64,000 bases of DNA from Antedon mediterranea (GCF_964355755.1 NC_092676.1:27510288-27574287); one strand, 5' to 3'; numbered from the stretch's first letter, positions 12,001 to 23,500 are shown. Translations and numbers: made by a program. The notes: generated from the sequence alone by a model not told the origin.

Positions 12001-12668
12001 AGCTACTAATCCTATAACCTTTATTAATGAATAGTTTTATTTTTGTTTGTATGAGTCTAACCCTCCACAGCTTTGTTTTCTTTTATAAAGTATTTATTAA
12101 TTTATATGTTATTTATATAAAAATATGTATATATAATATATAAAATATGTAGAAAAAGGGAAAAAAAAAGTTTCATAACTTTAATACTTGCGTTATATAC
12201 TGACTTTTATTTAATCATAAATTTATTTATAAAAATGTTGTTTTTGGTTTAATTCACGCCTTAAGCATGGTTCCCACTAGCGACGCAACGCAAAGCAAGT
12301 GAATTGACCAATCATAAGCGATGGCTTATTCGCTTGTGATTGCTAACTGTCTATAACTTCGCTTGTCTCTGGTTAAAACGCTTGCGTTACGTTTACGTCC
12401 TTGCGTTACGTTCTAGTGGGAACCAAGCTTTATATGGAAATAAAGTCACACTACAATTTTACAATATTATGGTGTATATTAATAAAGGTAACATGTTAAT
12501 ACTAATAGATCACGGGTAGTTTGCTAACATAACGCTGGGTTTATGTTTGATTTTATTTGCTTTAATCAAATATCTAGTGATCGAACAATCAGTGTCTGGC
12601 GCCCTCGTGGAAACTTGGACATGGATTCGTCGGAAAGCAGCGAAGACCATCTATCTTCCAGCAGCTGA
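94..12668 (+). CDS. KIF21: KIF21-type kinesin, C-terminal half (linker and WD40 propeller); 5' part outside window
   Basis: Kinesin-4 family motor that walks on microtubules and limits plus-end growth; the WD40 domain is the tail. Only the C-terminal part is here, about 714 residues. Exons chained in frame with GT-AG borders: 94-195, 322-484, 840-894, 1661-1748, 2323-2519, 3567-3716, 4631-4753, 6686-6754, 7179-7307, 8413-8555, 8694-8877, 9178-9339, 9483-9600, 9969-10139, 10564-10763, 12578-12668. The first exons give the end of the coiled coil ([18 protein letters not shown]). The family motif [14 protein letters not shown] follows at about residue 137, then a Ser/Pro-rich disordered linker with SPTP repeats. 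From about residue 378 there are seven WD40 blades ([59 protein letters not shown]), closed by SDRTISVW. Vertebrates have KIF21A and KIF21B; nothing here decides between them. Exon 6686-6754 is the least certain. A second terminal exon lies at 11607-11739. Confidence 0.95.
538..679. mobile_element. Fold-back MITE, family 1, complete
   Basis: Ends AGCTCTGTCTACACTATCAA and its inverted copy. The inner arms (GTGATGTGCCCAAATATGG) also pair, so the whole 142 bases form one long imperfect hairpin. Flanked by TAA on both sides (535-537, 680-682). It lies in a KIF21 intron. Confidence 0.9.
1065..1222. mobile_element. Fold-back MITE, family 1
   Basis: Both inverted ends are present. The flanks are TAA on the left and TTA on the right, so the target duplication is not intact. 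It lies in the KIF21 intron before exon 1661-1748. Confidence 0.85.
2446..2756 (+). repeat. 155-bp tandem duplication of the end of a KIF21 exon and its donor
   Basis: Bases 2446-2600 contain the last 74 bases of the exon that ends at 2519, plus intron. They are repeated at 2601-2756 with a period of 155 and few differences. In the second copy the donor GTAAGT has become ATAAGT, and the frame runs straight into TAA, so the copy looks unable to serve as an exon. Confidence 0.85.
5195..5346. mobile_element. Fold-back MITE, family 1, TAA flanks
   Basis: Both ends present, with an internal tandem repeat of the CCCAAATATGGTAG block. TAA on each side (5192-5194, 5347-5349). It lies just left of the 34-bp minisatellite. 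Confidence 0.9.
5421..6329. repeat. 34-bp minisatellite, about 27 units, in a KIF21 intron
   Basis: The array alternates two related 17-base halves, GGATGTCCCCTTAATAA and GGGTGTCCCCAGAATAG, giving a 34-bp unit over about 909 bases. A few units repeat the second half twice (about 5955-6115). It lies in the 1.9-kb intron between exons 4631-4753 and 6686-6754. It is an ordinary variable-number repeat by form. Confidence 0.95.
7470..7560 (+). mobile_element. tRNA-derived SINE fragment
   Basis: An A-box-like stretch (TTTGGTGGTTAACC) is followed by a B-box-like GGTTCAAATCC and then TTCTCATTGCAAAAAC. The same order recurs in the copies near 10.4, 15.8 and 18.4 kb. It lies in a KIF21 intron and is degraded. 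Confidence 0.5.
8556..8580 (+). repeat. (GTACA)n microsatellite at a KIF21 splice donor
   Basis: Five tandem copies of the pentamer start at the donor of exon 8413-8555. The GT of the splice site is therefore the first unit of the microsatellite. Confidence 0.8.
8947..9106. mobile_element. Fold-back MITE, family 1
   Basis: Both inverted ends present. Flanks TCA and TTA. It takes up over half of the 300-base KIF21 intron between exons 8694-8877 and 9178-9339. Confidence 0.88.
9788..9927. mobile_element. Fold-back MITE, family 1, TAA flanks
   Basis: Complete element with TAA on both sides (9785-9787, 9928-9930). It lies about 40 bases upstream of KIF21 exon 9969-10139. Confidence 0.9.
10244..10383. 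repeat. 70-bp tandem duplication
   Basis: Two nearly identical copies of a 70-base unit starting CTAGCAAAGCTACTCCACAG (10244 and 10314). They lie in a KIF21 intron just upstream of a SINE. Confidence 0.9.
10401..10545 (+). mobile_element. tRNA-derived SINE just upstream of a KIF21 exon
   Basis: A-box-like GCTCAGTGGTCTAGAGG and B-box-like GGATTTGAGTCCC, followed by a tail containing GTCAGAGTAGGGAAAAACAT and CTGACCAAT. The same tail occurs inverted at 50361-50500. The tail ends about 20 bases before the acceptor of exon 10564-10763. The odd bases in the tRNA part show it is not a working tRNA gene. Confidence 0.7.
11221..11322. mobile_element. Fold-back MITE, family 1, short form with TTA flanks
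   Basis: Both ends present but the centre is shortened to 102 bases. TTA on both sides (11218-11220, 11323-11325). It lies in the last KIF21 intron. Confidence 0.9.
11607..11739 (+). CDS. KIF21: KIF21 alternative terminal exon (predicted)
   Basis: The acceptor CACAACAG precedes an open stretch that joins in frame to exon 10564-10763. That exon ends with two bases (AG) left over, and AG plus C restores a Ser codon. It reads [14 protein letters not shown] and continues to a TAA at 11737-11739, about 45 residues. SNIKAW takes the same place in the last WD40 blade as SDRTISVW from the distal exon 12578-12668, so the two look like mutually exclusive ends. A polyadenylation signal AATAAA lies at 11962-11967. 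Vertebrate KIF21B proteins also end in a short tail after this blade. Supported by frame and motif only; no transcript evidence. Confidence 0.6.
11821..11948. mobile_element. Fold-back MITE, family 1, left end lost
   Basis: The right end and both inner arms are present. The left terminal repeat is reduced to ACTAGTGTGGTGTGCCC. Confidence 0.8.
11962..11967 (+). terminator. Possible polyadenylation signal for the proximal KIF21 terminal exon
   Basis: AATAAA about 220 bases after the stop codon of the alternative last exon. A fold-back element copy (11821-11948) lies between them. Confidence 0.3.
12264..12429. mobile_element. MITE, family 2 (GGTTCCCACTAG ends)
   Basis: Inverted ends AGCATGGTTCCCACTAG and CTAGTGGGAACCAAGCT, flanked by TTA on both sides (12261-12263, 12430-12432). 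The core is rich in GCGACGCAACGC-like and GCTTGTGATTG-like motifs. A second copy lies at 51677-51831. It lies in the last KIF21 intron. Confidence 0.88.
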
Positions 12669-12738
12669 AGAGTGCGAGATAATGAGAATTTTTCTAAATG
12701 TTAAATGATTTGTTTTGTATTAATTTGCACCAAATTGC

Positions 12739-12744
12739 AATAAA
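12739..12744 (+). terminator. Polyadenylation signal of KIF21 (distal end)
   Basis: AATAAA 71 bases downstream of the TGA at 12666-12668. It is the first such hexamer after the stop. Confidence 0.5.
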
Positions 12745-14427
12745 AGAATTATATATAATTTTCAGTTAAAAAGTAATAAATGTAATAGAGGAATATAATT
12801 TGTACAAATTTGAAATATGTGTAGTACAGTAGCAACTTGATGTTTATAAATGCTTGGTTTTTGTTTAAAATGAAAAAAAAATGCAATTCAGAGTTAACTT
12901 TATAGATAGAACTTAGCATGATTTTTGTTTTTGTAATTAAAATTTTAAACTTTCTCCCAATTTTTTGGATGGGAATTTTTAAACCAAAGACTAAATGGCA
13001 GTTGGCAATATTATAACTATTCTACAGTGTATGTAAACAAAAACTTCTAAAAAATATTCAAACAAAGTTTAAGGTGGTTGAACAGGAAGAAAGAATTAAT
13101 ATAATAGTCAAGAGATAAATTTTAGAATTATTATATATTATGAAATTATTGCCCCATCACTTGAACTTTATAATAAAAACAAAACACATACAAAATAATT
13201 TTGTTTGGTAAAGATTTATAAAAGTATCGTAATAAATGGATTAATTACAATATGTAATAATTGTCTTGGTGTGCTAAAAAATTGATTTGATAAATTAGTA
13301 TTAAAAAATAAATAAAAGATAAATTTACGACTATGATGTTGTATGGCTGAAAATAGTTTACATTTATGATTAATAAAAAATATACAGATGTAATGATTAT
13401 TTGCCAAACTGTGTGTTTGGTGTGTAAGGTTTCTGCTGCTATAGAAAATGGACAATTCTAACATCCAATAGACTTCTATGTTGATATTTTGAAAACAGAT
13501 GTATTACAATTTTTCTATTTAGTATTTAATATTGGACACATTTTTGTTTGTGTAATATTTACAAAGGACCAAATGCATTATGACATTATTAAAATACTGT
13601 ATTTGTATTTTTTTGTGTGGGACATATTTATTACATTTTTGCAGAATATATTTATAAAGTTCTAATAAGCAAAAGTTTACTGGAATAAACATAATTAATA
13701 TCCAATTCGATCTCCAGCAAGGTAAAAACTTTGTTGTATACAACTGAATACTGAAAATGTTTATGAATATGAAATTAAATATATGTAGAAATTTATATAA
13801 ATTAACGAAATTAGGTAATGCAAAATTAATAATGAAAGTAATTGTGTCATGTGACCGGCTGTTGTAGCATTATTTTTGTAACAATATTCATGCCATTTGA
13901 ATAAGCCACAAGAATGTTGCAGTTTTAAGATAAATAAGTACGGATTTATGAAAACGATTTATTTGTCCCCCCAGAGAAGCACAGCAGCAGGCAGGGTATT
14001 GTTTTTGACAGTTTTGCTTATTTTCTTTTTCTAAATATAATAAGTATTAAGGTTTACTCTAAGTTAGGGGCAATATTAAAATATTTGTTTACCAACAATT
14101 CGTTAATTTTGTATATATTGTAGTTTATTTAAGGAATTGTACGAGACATGATTAACAAGAATTATAAATATTTATTTGTTATATGTACGTCAGGATTATT
14201 TTTTCCACCATTCTAATACCTCAGTTGATTTCTTATGTATTTCTACAGAATGGAAATGGGCATGCAAACAGTTGCCTAGCATGTTTCGTTAATAAAACGC
14301 TACAACAAAAAGTTCTTATTGTATCCTGTTTATTGTATCACATTTCATCTCTTTCCTATCGTTAAAATTATAAATAAATGTTGCTGTTTCCTTCTTTAAA
14401 CCCTGACAAAAAGATTTTTCCATTCAC

Positions 14428-14433
14428 TTTATT
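14428..14433 (-). terminator. Polyadenylation signal of DDX51
   Basis: AATAAA on the minus strand, 15 bases beyond the TAA stop. The 3' untranslated region would be very short. Confidence 0.5.
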
Positions 14434-14447
14434 GATGATCCAGAACT

Positions 14448-17400
14448 TTACACAGCATATTGTATAGCTTTCTCCTCCTGAAAAAAAAATAATGGAACAG
14501 TCTAAAGTTGTACACACCTGACTGTATGCAAATTAGGTACAGTAGCAGTTGCTGCTTGTTCAATTCTGATTGTCCACCCACAAGTTAAATGTGCAGACTG
14601 TAGGCCTAGGAGTTCTAGGCCTAGCCATGGAATATTATAGTGCAAGATGGTCAAGAATAAGCCAATTCATGGTAAGTAATCAGTTATTTCCTTCTGTTAA
14701 CCAATACAGGATTGTTGTATCTAAAGAATAATAGGTAGATTAAAAACCACAGATTTTAGGTACCTTTAGTGCGAGTTGAAGCTGACGCAGGGCATCCTCA
14801 TACTGTTGTTCAAGTGACTCTAGGTGTTGTCGTCTTACTCGGTGAGGCTTTATGTCCATCTTACCAACATTTGATAGCATACTTTTAAATTTGGTAGCCT
14901 AGGTTATAAAATAAACATGTATAGTAATTGAAACAGAGTCTTTTTGGTAGCCTAGGTATAAACAAGTATAACCATTGATACAGAGGCATATGTACATAGC
15001 AAAGCCTTTAACACACCCCATTTGTAAGTCCTATTCAGGCCTACCTCTGACTTTTGAACCAGTGAGAACGCTATCCCAGCTCTGCCAGCACGAGCTGTTC
15101 TACCGACACGATGGATGTATGTTTTGATAAACGGAGGCACATCATACGAGATCACGCATCGAACATTCTCGACATCCATTCCACGGGCCATGGCATCTGA
15201 TGCTATCAGGCTGTTTGAAAATGTGTGCAAATCTTTTTATACTATGTTTTATGCAAAATGTTTTTTCTAATCATTTTTACTACCACCAACATTATACTAT
15301 AAAGCTGGGTTCTCAAAAACAAACAAAAGGCTTTGAAATTTAATCATTCAATCTTTTATTTCGGGATCTCTGGTCCATAGAAAGTAAAATTACATTTAAT
15401 GAATTAAAAATAATAGTAATTATGGAATTAAATTGAAAGAAAGTATATATAGAAAGTATACATAGAAAGTATATATAGAATATCTAGAGGAAAACAGGAT
15501 TTTCTTGTTCAGACCATTGCATAATACAAACCACATACATCTGAATTTTGCCAGCTTTAAATTTCTTTAGGATTTCTGCTCTCCTTTTCTTAGATAATAA
15601 TGAAGAGAATTCTTCAACGTTGATACTACCAATAGCCTTTATAAGGAGGTATAACCTTAGGGGAAGAAAATATTTTGATTACTAGGGATATGTTGTGCGC
15701 TGAATAGCATCCACTACATTGTTGTACTTAATATTTTAGAGTACACAATTATAGCATTTAAAACAAAATTTAAATCCAAATTTTTCAATTTGCTACGGAC
15801 ATTGCCATGAGAAATTTTGTTTAGAATTGAACCCAGGAAATTGGTATTATAAGTCAAACATGACCCGCCAAGCTACAGTGCCACTTTTTCTTACCTATGA
15901 GTTTCTTCTATGGTATTTGTAAAGCACAGCACATTATTGAAACATAGGTTTATTATCAGGTGTAACACCATCAATGGTTTCTCACCTGCTGTACAGTTTA
16001 TCATGAACTCCTTTAAAATAGAACAAAAATGTTGTATGTATTATTAGTTCGCACTGGAACTATCCATTTTCATGTAAAGGGGTGTCCATTTTGAATAATG
16101 TCATATGTTTGCTAATAATATGTAGGTTTGAATACATTTTCATGTTGAGGGGGTGTCCATTTTGAACAATGTCATATGTTTGTTAATAATAAATAGGTTT
16201 TAATGTGACATCACTTGTATAAATACTTACTGTTAGTTCTACTGGAGTAGTGAATTTTCCAACAAACTCTCCTTTGTTGTCATGGCTTGCATCGCTTGTT
16301 TTTATGACAGATGTCAAAAGTTCAGGATGAAATAACTTTAGTTGTGTTAATTTCTCTGGATTTTGTGATAAAGTGGCAGAAAATAACAATTTCTGAAGCT
16401 GAAATAAGTTTAGAAAAGTTACAAATATTTTCTAAAACTCTGTCTACACTATTAAACATTCAAACATTATGACATCATCATGTCCATATATGGACATCAC
16501 ATTTTATCGTCACATAAAGTTTGATAGTGTAAACAGAGCTTTAAAGCGTTAGTATAGTTTAGGCATCTATTTCATCTTGTTTTTCCTAGCCTTCACACTG
16601 GAGCTTGGAAACCAGATTCGAGAATAATCACATAAGATGGCGGATAAATATCGACTGAACGTGATTGCACGGTTTTATAGCAACGAATTAGTATAGCTTT
16701 GCAAGATTGCAAGTAAAATTGTTCCTCAATATGGTCAATAGTATTTTTTTTTATTGGTGTCTAGGCAAACTTTTAATAGTTGTAGAAAGTAACTTTACTT
16801 ACTGGGGGAAACCTTGATGATACACTGAAATAAACAAAACAATTGTATTTATATATTATAATATCAAACATATTTTTGATTAAATATTTATAATAATAAT
16901 AATGATAGCATATGCTATGCGAAAGAGATGGGTTTTCAGCAATTGTTTGAAGATGTCAATAGAGTTGGCATTCTTCATTGATTGTGGAAGAGTATTCCAT
17001 AAGAAAAATACTGTAAATACTTTTGAGTATTATGCCATAAAGCTGTGATTAGATTGTAAAGACTACAAATGAAAATGAAATTTACCTTGAAGGTGTGATG
17101 ATGGCAGGTACTGGTCGGCACTCACCACCAGGGAATGCAGACTTCTCAACCTCTGCAATCCAACCCTTTGATATGTTATCCATCATTCTATCTGCCTCAT
17201 CAATCACCTATTAGTAAAAGAAGATGCAATAAGGAAAGAAATAGTTCCTTACAGTTGTAATTTTAAAGGGCCTACATTCCCCAGAATCCCCTTAACTTTT
17301 TTAGTAAGCTAGGGAGTACTTAGCATTAGCATATGGCGGTACACATACCAGAAAGCGCAGGTGCTGTAAGGTAAAGCCTTCAGTGAGGTTGATGTGGTCT

Positions 17401-20250
17401 ACCAGCCTCCCTGGTGTTGCTACAACTATATCTACCAAGCTACAGAAACAGCCCTCTGACCTAAAGTAAAGATGATACAAATTATAAAATGCTTATTGTT
17501 TACAGTAGCATTTCTATCGTAGTGATTTCAATATCGGGAAAATTGTTTTGTTTTCACCTTTGACGGACTAGTAGTTCTTGTTCCTTGGCAAATGGTTTTG
17601 AACCGGCGACAAGTGCTAGTTTGAGGGCAGTCTTTGTGCAATATGTTGAAAACACTGCGTAAACCTGGTCTGCTAATTCTTTTGTTGGTAAAACAATCAA
17701 GGCTCTAACTTGAGGTATAACACGGTCCAGTAAAGCCTATAATGGGTATAAAATGATTACATTTCAATTTCTATTTTGATCAAAAATAAGTTAGTGTTAG
17801 TGTTGCCCGAAAGCGCTGCTACTTTTTCTGGCTGTTTTACTTACAGATTTAGCTTTTTGCTTTTTTTATTTGTATCTCCATTGAGATCCAGCCACTGATA
17901 CCCACCGCATTGTCATTTTTCATTGCTTATTTTATCTTTCATCTCCATTGAGATCCAGCCACTGATAACCACATCATCGTCATTTTTTTCAGTAATTTGC
18001 TTTTGGATTTATATGTATGTATTACCTGTACAACTGGAACGACAAAAGCCAATGTTTTCCCGCTGCCTGTTGGGGCAGACACACACACGTCTCTAGGTCT
18101 GTAACCCACATTACCAATGTGCAATCCTAACTTCAACGAGGCCAATACTGTAGGAATCACTTTACTCTGAACTAAACAAAAATACAACCACCAATGTAAA
18201 TTAAAAAAACATAAATTATTGTTTTGATAAATATTGTTTGTTTTTTTAATTAAGGCAAATTTTATAAAAAGGCAAATTGCCAAAGATAACCATAAGCGAA
18301 TTCATTCACTATCCTTCGTGGCAATCCTGTCCACAAGACAAACATTACACAAGATGCTATACATAAACAAAGTCTTTTGGAGTGAAGTCGTAAATTGTCA
18401 TGAAAAAAATCCTGACATATGACCGGACTTGAACCCAGGACCTTTGGATTGGTAGCCAGGCATCATAACCACCAAGCCACTCCACCTCATTACATACTCA
18501 TGTAGGATAGTAATTTCATTTTGATTTCTGCCATAAATTAGCTTTGCCAATTACATCACTGTTTGATTTACATACACCCAGTCTCAAGTTAATACGTCCT
18601 CATTTGATGTTACCTGGGAAGAAATGAGTGATGTTATTCTCTTTCAGCATCGTTATGATACGTTGGTCAAGTCCTTTCATATCACGTACATCAGTCTGGT
18701 TGTGTTTGATGTCGTGATCAACGATTGTTGGTTGTGCCAACCAATCGGGAAGAACTCGTTGAACCTATACGAACATAAATAGTGTCATTATGATTGAAAT
18801 ATTTATTTTGATTATTTCTTATGAATGCATTGCTAGTAAAATCCAGGATAATTATACATAAGCGCAACTGTCTGGGGATCAGTGGAGTAACGACTATGAT
18901 GCTCACTGGCTAAACCCAGAGCTCTACCCAGAGTTGGAGGGCCCCTTAGGATTGCTAAACCAAGATATTTTGCTTTTTGAGTTACGCCACTGCTGGGGAT
19001 CCGACATTAGAATTAACTGATCAATAAGTGTATACCTTTTTCTTTTTCTTGTTTTCAACATCACCCAATACAGTAAACACATCTAAATCTTCATCTTTCT
19101 TTTCCACATCTTCTACATTCATGTCCTCCTCATCTTTGTCTTCCTCCATGGGACTATTAACATCTTCATCTTTAATGTCATCTTTCTCAGCTGTATCCTT
19201 TATCATTTTTACTTTCTGCTTTTTTATGTCCTGTTCATTATTTGATAATTCTAAATGATCACTTTCTTCTTCCTTTAACTTATTTTTCTTTTGTTTCTTC
19301 TTAGTAACTTTGTAATCTGTTATGTCATTATTAGATTTAACATGTTGTCTTTTTTTTCTTTCTAAATCTTTGTCGGTCTTACTTTCTTTATCATCTTCAT
19401 AAGATGAACTTGTCTTTTTGTTAACTTTATTTTTCGGTTTCTTTTTGATTGTTTTTGTTTGATCATTTGTACTATTTGTATTATCGTTCAATGTTTTACT
19501 TTTTTCTGTTCTTGCTTTAATCCTTTGCTGCAAGTTTTCTAACAAAGCTTGTTGATGTGATTTATTATCTGCAACACTGTCACCTTGAAATCTGGTTTAA
19601 AACAAATTAATTTACATTGAATTAAAAATATTGATTGTTGTAGTTTATACATAAAAAAATGATTACAAAGCTTATTTTGATCTCACTAAATGTACCTGGT
19701 AATTAATATTCATTTTCTAACAGAAATAATTAAAATCCATTATATATTGTTATTGTTAATAAAATAATAACAATTAGGACATTGTAAATCAGTAACGCGT
19801 TACAATTCATGGTTGACGTAAATGACTTATTTTGGAGTTGCACGTGTGGAGCAGTGAAAAAGAGTATCCAGTAGGCTAGTAAAATCACTAATTTGACAGT
19901 ATTATAAACAATTCATAAACAGATACTAGGCCTAGCCTAAATTTCAGAATGATATTAAACATGATGCTAGCATGTAATATTTGATAGCATAACATCCTAC
20001 CGAGCACTACCCGGCTTACATATACCTAAGCCTAGTATCAGATCAGTCGTCGCCCCACACTGTCTGTGACTTGCTCAAGTGCTGTCTAATAGCCTCTAGC
20101 TAGTAGAGTAGGCTCGCTGGCTAGGCCTAGCTAGCTAAAGATTAGTTTAAGACGTTTATGACGTATCAAAGTCATCTAAATGTCGATCTTACATATTCTA
20201 AATATTATCACAATTTAACCCACACACCTTTTTATAGTAAACAACGACAT
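14448..20250 (-). CDS. DDX51: ATP-dependent RNA helicase DDX51 (DEAD-box)
   Basis: Nucleolar DEAD-box helicase related to yeast Dbp6, acting in 60S ribosome assembly. Complete: 14 exons in frame, 680 residues (human about 666). Exons 5' to 3': 20250-20228, 19591-19036, 18764-18614, 18171-18026, 17736-17558, 17460-17349, 17207-17086, 16824-16803, 16398-16231, 16010-15895, 15655-15539, 15210-15045, 14898-14764, 14477-14448. The start is fixed by [11 protein letters not shown], which matches the family N-terminus and splices exactly onto exon 2. Exon 2 codes for a Lys/Asp/Glu-rich disordered tail. Helicase motifs in order: APTGSGKT (276-283), [20 protein letters not shown] (390-395), SAT (444-446), [15 protein letters not shown] (575-583), [10 protein letters not shown] (604-613). 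All catalytic residues are present, so it should be active. Exons 1 and 8 code only 23 and 22 bases. Confidence 0.97.
15790..15886 (-). mobile_element. tRNA-derived SINE fragment in a DDX51 intron
   Basis: On the minus strand: A-box-like TAGCTTGGCGGGT, B-box-like GGTTCAATTCT, then TTCTCATGGCAATGTCC. The layout matches the copies near 7.5 and 18.4 kb. It begins about 10 bases after the donor of exon 16010-15895. Confidence 0.5.
16065..16203. repeat. 70-bp tandem duplication in a DDX51 intron
   Basis: Two copies of a 70-base unit starting CATTTTCATGT (16065 and 16135), sharing GGGTGTCCATTTTGAA and GTCATATGTTTG. The right copy ends near the donor side of exon 16398-16231. Confidence 0.85.
16436..16540. 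mobile_element. Fold-back MITE, family 1, in a DDX51 intron
   Basis: Both ends are recognisable (AACTCTGTCTACAC and the inverted copy). Flanks TAA and TTA. It begins 38 bases upstream of exon 16398-16231 and is followed on the right by a 147-base block that also follows the copy at 55880-56019. Confidence 0.85.
16541..16687. repeat. Repeat block next to a MITE; second copy at 56020-56163
   Basis: It runs from TTAAAGCGTTAGTATAG to ATAGCAACGAAT and recurs almost unchanged at 56020-56163, directly after a family 1 MITE in both places. No coding sense or terminal repeats were recognised. Confidence 0.8.
18414..18490 (-). mobile_element. tRNA-derived SINE fragment in a DDX51 intron
   Basis: On the minus strand: A-box-like TGGCTTGGTGGTTATG and B-box GGTTCAAGTCC, the best tRNA-like match in the window. 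Related sequence continues leftwards to about 18290. Its similarity to the other copies argues for a SINE, not a tRNA gene. Confidence 0.55.
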
Positions 20251-20289
20251 GTTTGCTTTAAATTAACATAAACAACAGTTACAAAATAC

Positions 20290-20372
20290 TCAACGAGGTA
20301 AACGAGCTATATTGTGTAGTCGTTTATTGATAACTGAGAGCTATCAGTGTGTATAATCCTCGTACATAATTG
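20290..20372. repeat. Left outer arm of an inverted repeat around the satellite block
   Basis: The reverse complement of this stretch resembles 30065-30143: both contain TACGAGGAT, TGATAGCTCTC and GTTATCAA in the same order, roughly three quarters identical by eye. It also resembles a diverged monomer of the 97-bp satellite. It starts 40 bases upstream of the DDX51 start codon. Confidence 0.6.
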
Positions 20373-20575
20373 TTTCTTAGTTGTAATAAAGAACACATTA
20401 TTATAATATCAAGCATGTTATTATGATATACAAATTTATAGGTATCAATACTGATATTTTTACTTTAAAAAATTTTAATAAGTTTTTTAATAACACAGAA
20501 ACAACATTCTTAATTTAACAAATGATATGTAGTACTACTAAATCAATGTCTAATTGCATAAGGACTATGTGTACA

Positions 20576-23500
20576 GTATTATGATCAGTGTAGTTAAAAT
20601 TTGATAACTGAGCACGCATCTCACATCTACCTCATCAATAATTATTATTAATAATCTATATCACGTTGTTGAATATGATGAGTGTAGTCATAATTTGATA
20701 ACTGAGCACGCATCTTTTAGAATCTACGTCATCAATTTTAATATTAATATTATATATCACATTGTTGGATATGATCAGTGTAGTCATAATTTGATAACTG
20801 AGCACGTATCTTTTAATATCTACATCATCAATAATTATTATTAATAATCTATATCACATTGTTGGATATGATCAGTGTAGTCGTCATTTGATAACTGAGC
20901 ACGCATCTTTAAATATCTACCGCATCAAAATTAATATAAATAATCTATATCACATTGTTGGATATGATCAGTGTAGTCGTAATTTGATAACTGAGCACGC
21001 ATCTTTAAATATCTACCTCATTAATAATTTATATTAATATCATATATCACATTGTTGGATATGATCAGTGTAGTCAGAATTTGATAACTGAGCACGTATC
21101 TTTTAATATCTACCTTAATAATAATTTATATTAATATCATATATCACATTGTTGGATATGATCAGTGTAGTCGTAATTTGATAACTGAGCACGCATCTTT
21201 AAATATCTACCTCATTAATAATTTATATTAATATCATATATCACATTGTTGGATATGATCAGTGTAGTCAGAATTTGATAACGGAGCACGCATCTTTCAA
21301 TATCTACCGCATCAATTAATAATCTACATACACATTGTTGGATATGATCAGTGTAGTCAGAATTTGATAACTGAGCACGCATCTTTCAATATCTACCTCA
21401 TTAATAATTTATATTAATATCATATATCACATTGTTGGATATGATCAGTGTAGTCAGAATTTGATAACTGAGCACGCATCTTTTAATATCTACCTCATTA
21501 ATAATTTATATTAATATCATATATCACATTGTTGGATATGATCAGTGTAGTCAGAATTTGATAACTGAGCACGCATCTTTCAATATCTACCTCATTAATA
21601 ATTTATATTAATATCATATATCACATTGTTGGATATGATCAGTGTAGTCAGAATTTGATAACTGAGCACGCATCTTTTAATATCTACCTCATTAATAATT
21701 TATATTAATATCATATATCACATTGTTGGATATGATCAGTGTAGTCAGAATTTGATAACTGAGCACGCATCTTTTAATATCTACGTCATCAATAATTTAT
21801 ATTAATATCATATATCACATTGTTGGATATGATCAGTGTAGTCGTCATTTGATAACTGATCACGTATCTTTCAATATCTACCACATCATTAATTAATATT
21901 AATATTATATATCACATTGTTGGATATGATCAGTGTAGTCATAATTTGATAACTGATCACGTATTTTTTAATATCTACCTCAATAATAATTTATATTAAT
22001 ATCATATATCACATTGTTGGATATGATCAGTGTAGTCAGAATTTGATAACTGAGCACACATCTTTCAATATCTACCGCATCAATAATTCATATTAATATC
22101 ATATATCACATTGTTGGATATGATCAGTGTAGTCGTCATTTGATAACTGATCACGTATCTGTCAATATCTACCTCATTAATAATTTATATTAATATCATA
22201 TATCACATTGTTGGATATGATCAGTGTAGTCAGAATTTGATAACTGAGCACGCATCTTTCAATATCTACCTCAATAATAATTTATATTAATATCATATAT
22301 CACATTGTTGGATATGATCAGTGTAGTCGTAATTTGATAACTGAGCACGCATCTTTAAATATCTACCTCATTAATAATTTATATTAATATCATATATCAC
22401 ATTGTTGAATATGATCAGTGTAGTCATAATTTGATAACTGAGGACGTATCTTTCAATATCTACCTCATTACGAATTATTATTAATATCCTATATCACATT
22501 GTTGAATATGATGAGTGCAGTAATAATTTGATAACTGAGCACGCATCTTTCAATATCTACCTCAATAATAATTTATATTAATATCATATATCACATTGTT
22601 GGATATGATCAGTGTAGTCAGAATTTGATAACTGAGCACGCATCTTTAAATATCTACCGCATCAATTAATAATCTACATACACATTGTTGGATATGATCA
22701 GTGTAGTCGTAATTTGATAACTGAGCACGCATCTTTAAATATCTACCTCATTAATAATTTATATTAATATCATATATCACATTGTTGGATATGATCAGTG
22801 TAGTCAGAATTTGATAACTGAGCACATATCTTTTAATATCTACCTCAATAATAATTTATATTAATATCATATATCACATTGTTGGATATGATCAGTGTAG
22901 TCAGAATTTGATAACTGAGCACGCATCTTTCAATATCTACCTCATTAATAATTTATATTAATATCATATATCACATTGTTGGATATGATCAGTGTAGTCA
23001 GAATTTGATAACTGAGCACGCATCTTTTAATATCTACCTCATTAATAATTTATATTAATATCATATATATCATTGTTGGATATGATCAGTGTAGTCAGAA
23101 TTTGATAACTGAGCACGCATCTTTTAATATCTACGTCATCAATAATTTATATTAATATCATATATCACATTGTTGGATATGATCAGTGTAGTCGTCATTT
23201 GATAACTGATCACGTATCTTTCAATATCTACCTCATCATTAATTAATATTAATATCATATATCACATTGTTGGATATGATCAGTGTAGTCATAATTTGAT
23301 AACTGAGCACGTATTTTTTAATATCTACCTCAATAATAATTTATACTAATATCATATATCACATTGTTGGATATGATCTGTGTAGTCAGAATTTGATAAC
23401 TGAGCACGCATCTTTTAATATCTACCACATCATTAATTAATATTAATAATCTATATCACAGTGTTGGATATGATCAGTGTAGTCAGAATTTGATAACTGA

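Larger units (their letters stand above)
12669..14447. other. Convergent intergenic region KIF21/DDX51
   Basis: Holds the 3' untranslated parts of the two convergent genes. I see AT-rich sequence with no convincing exon, transposon or structured RNA. Confidence 0.6.

Noticed and set aside
18414-18490. Possible tRNA gene
   Set aside because: The A and B boxes are good, but no complete cloverleaf could be drawn and related degraded copies occur elsewhere, so it is called a SINE.
19028-19258. Ser-rich plus-strand frame
   Set aside because: It is the complement of the Lys/Glu/Asp-rich tail of DDX51.
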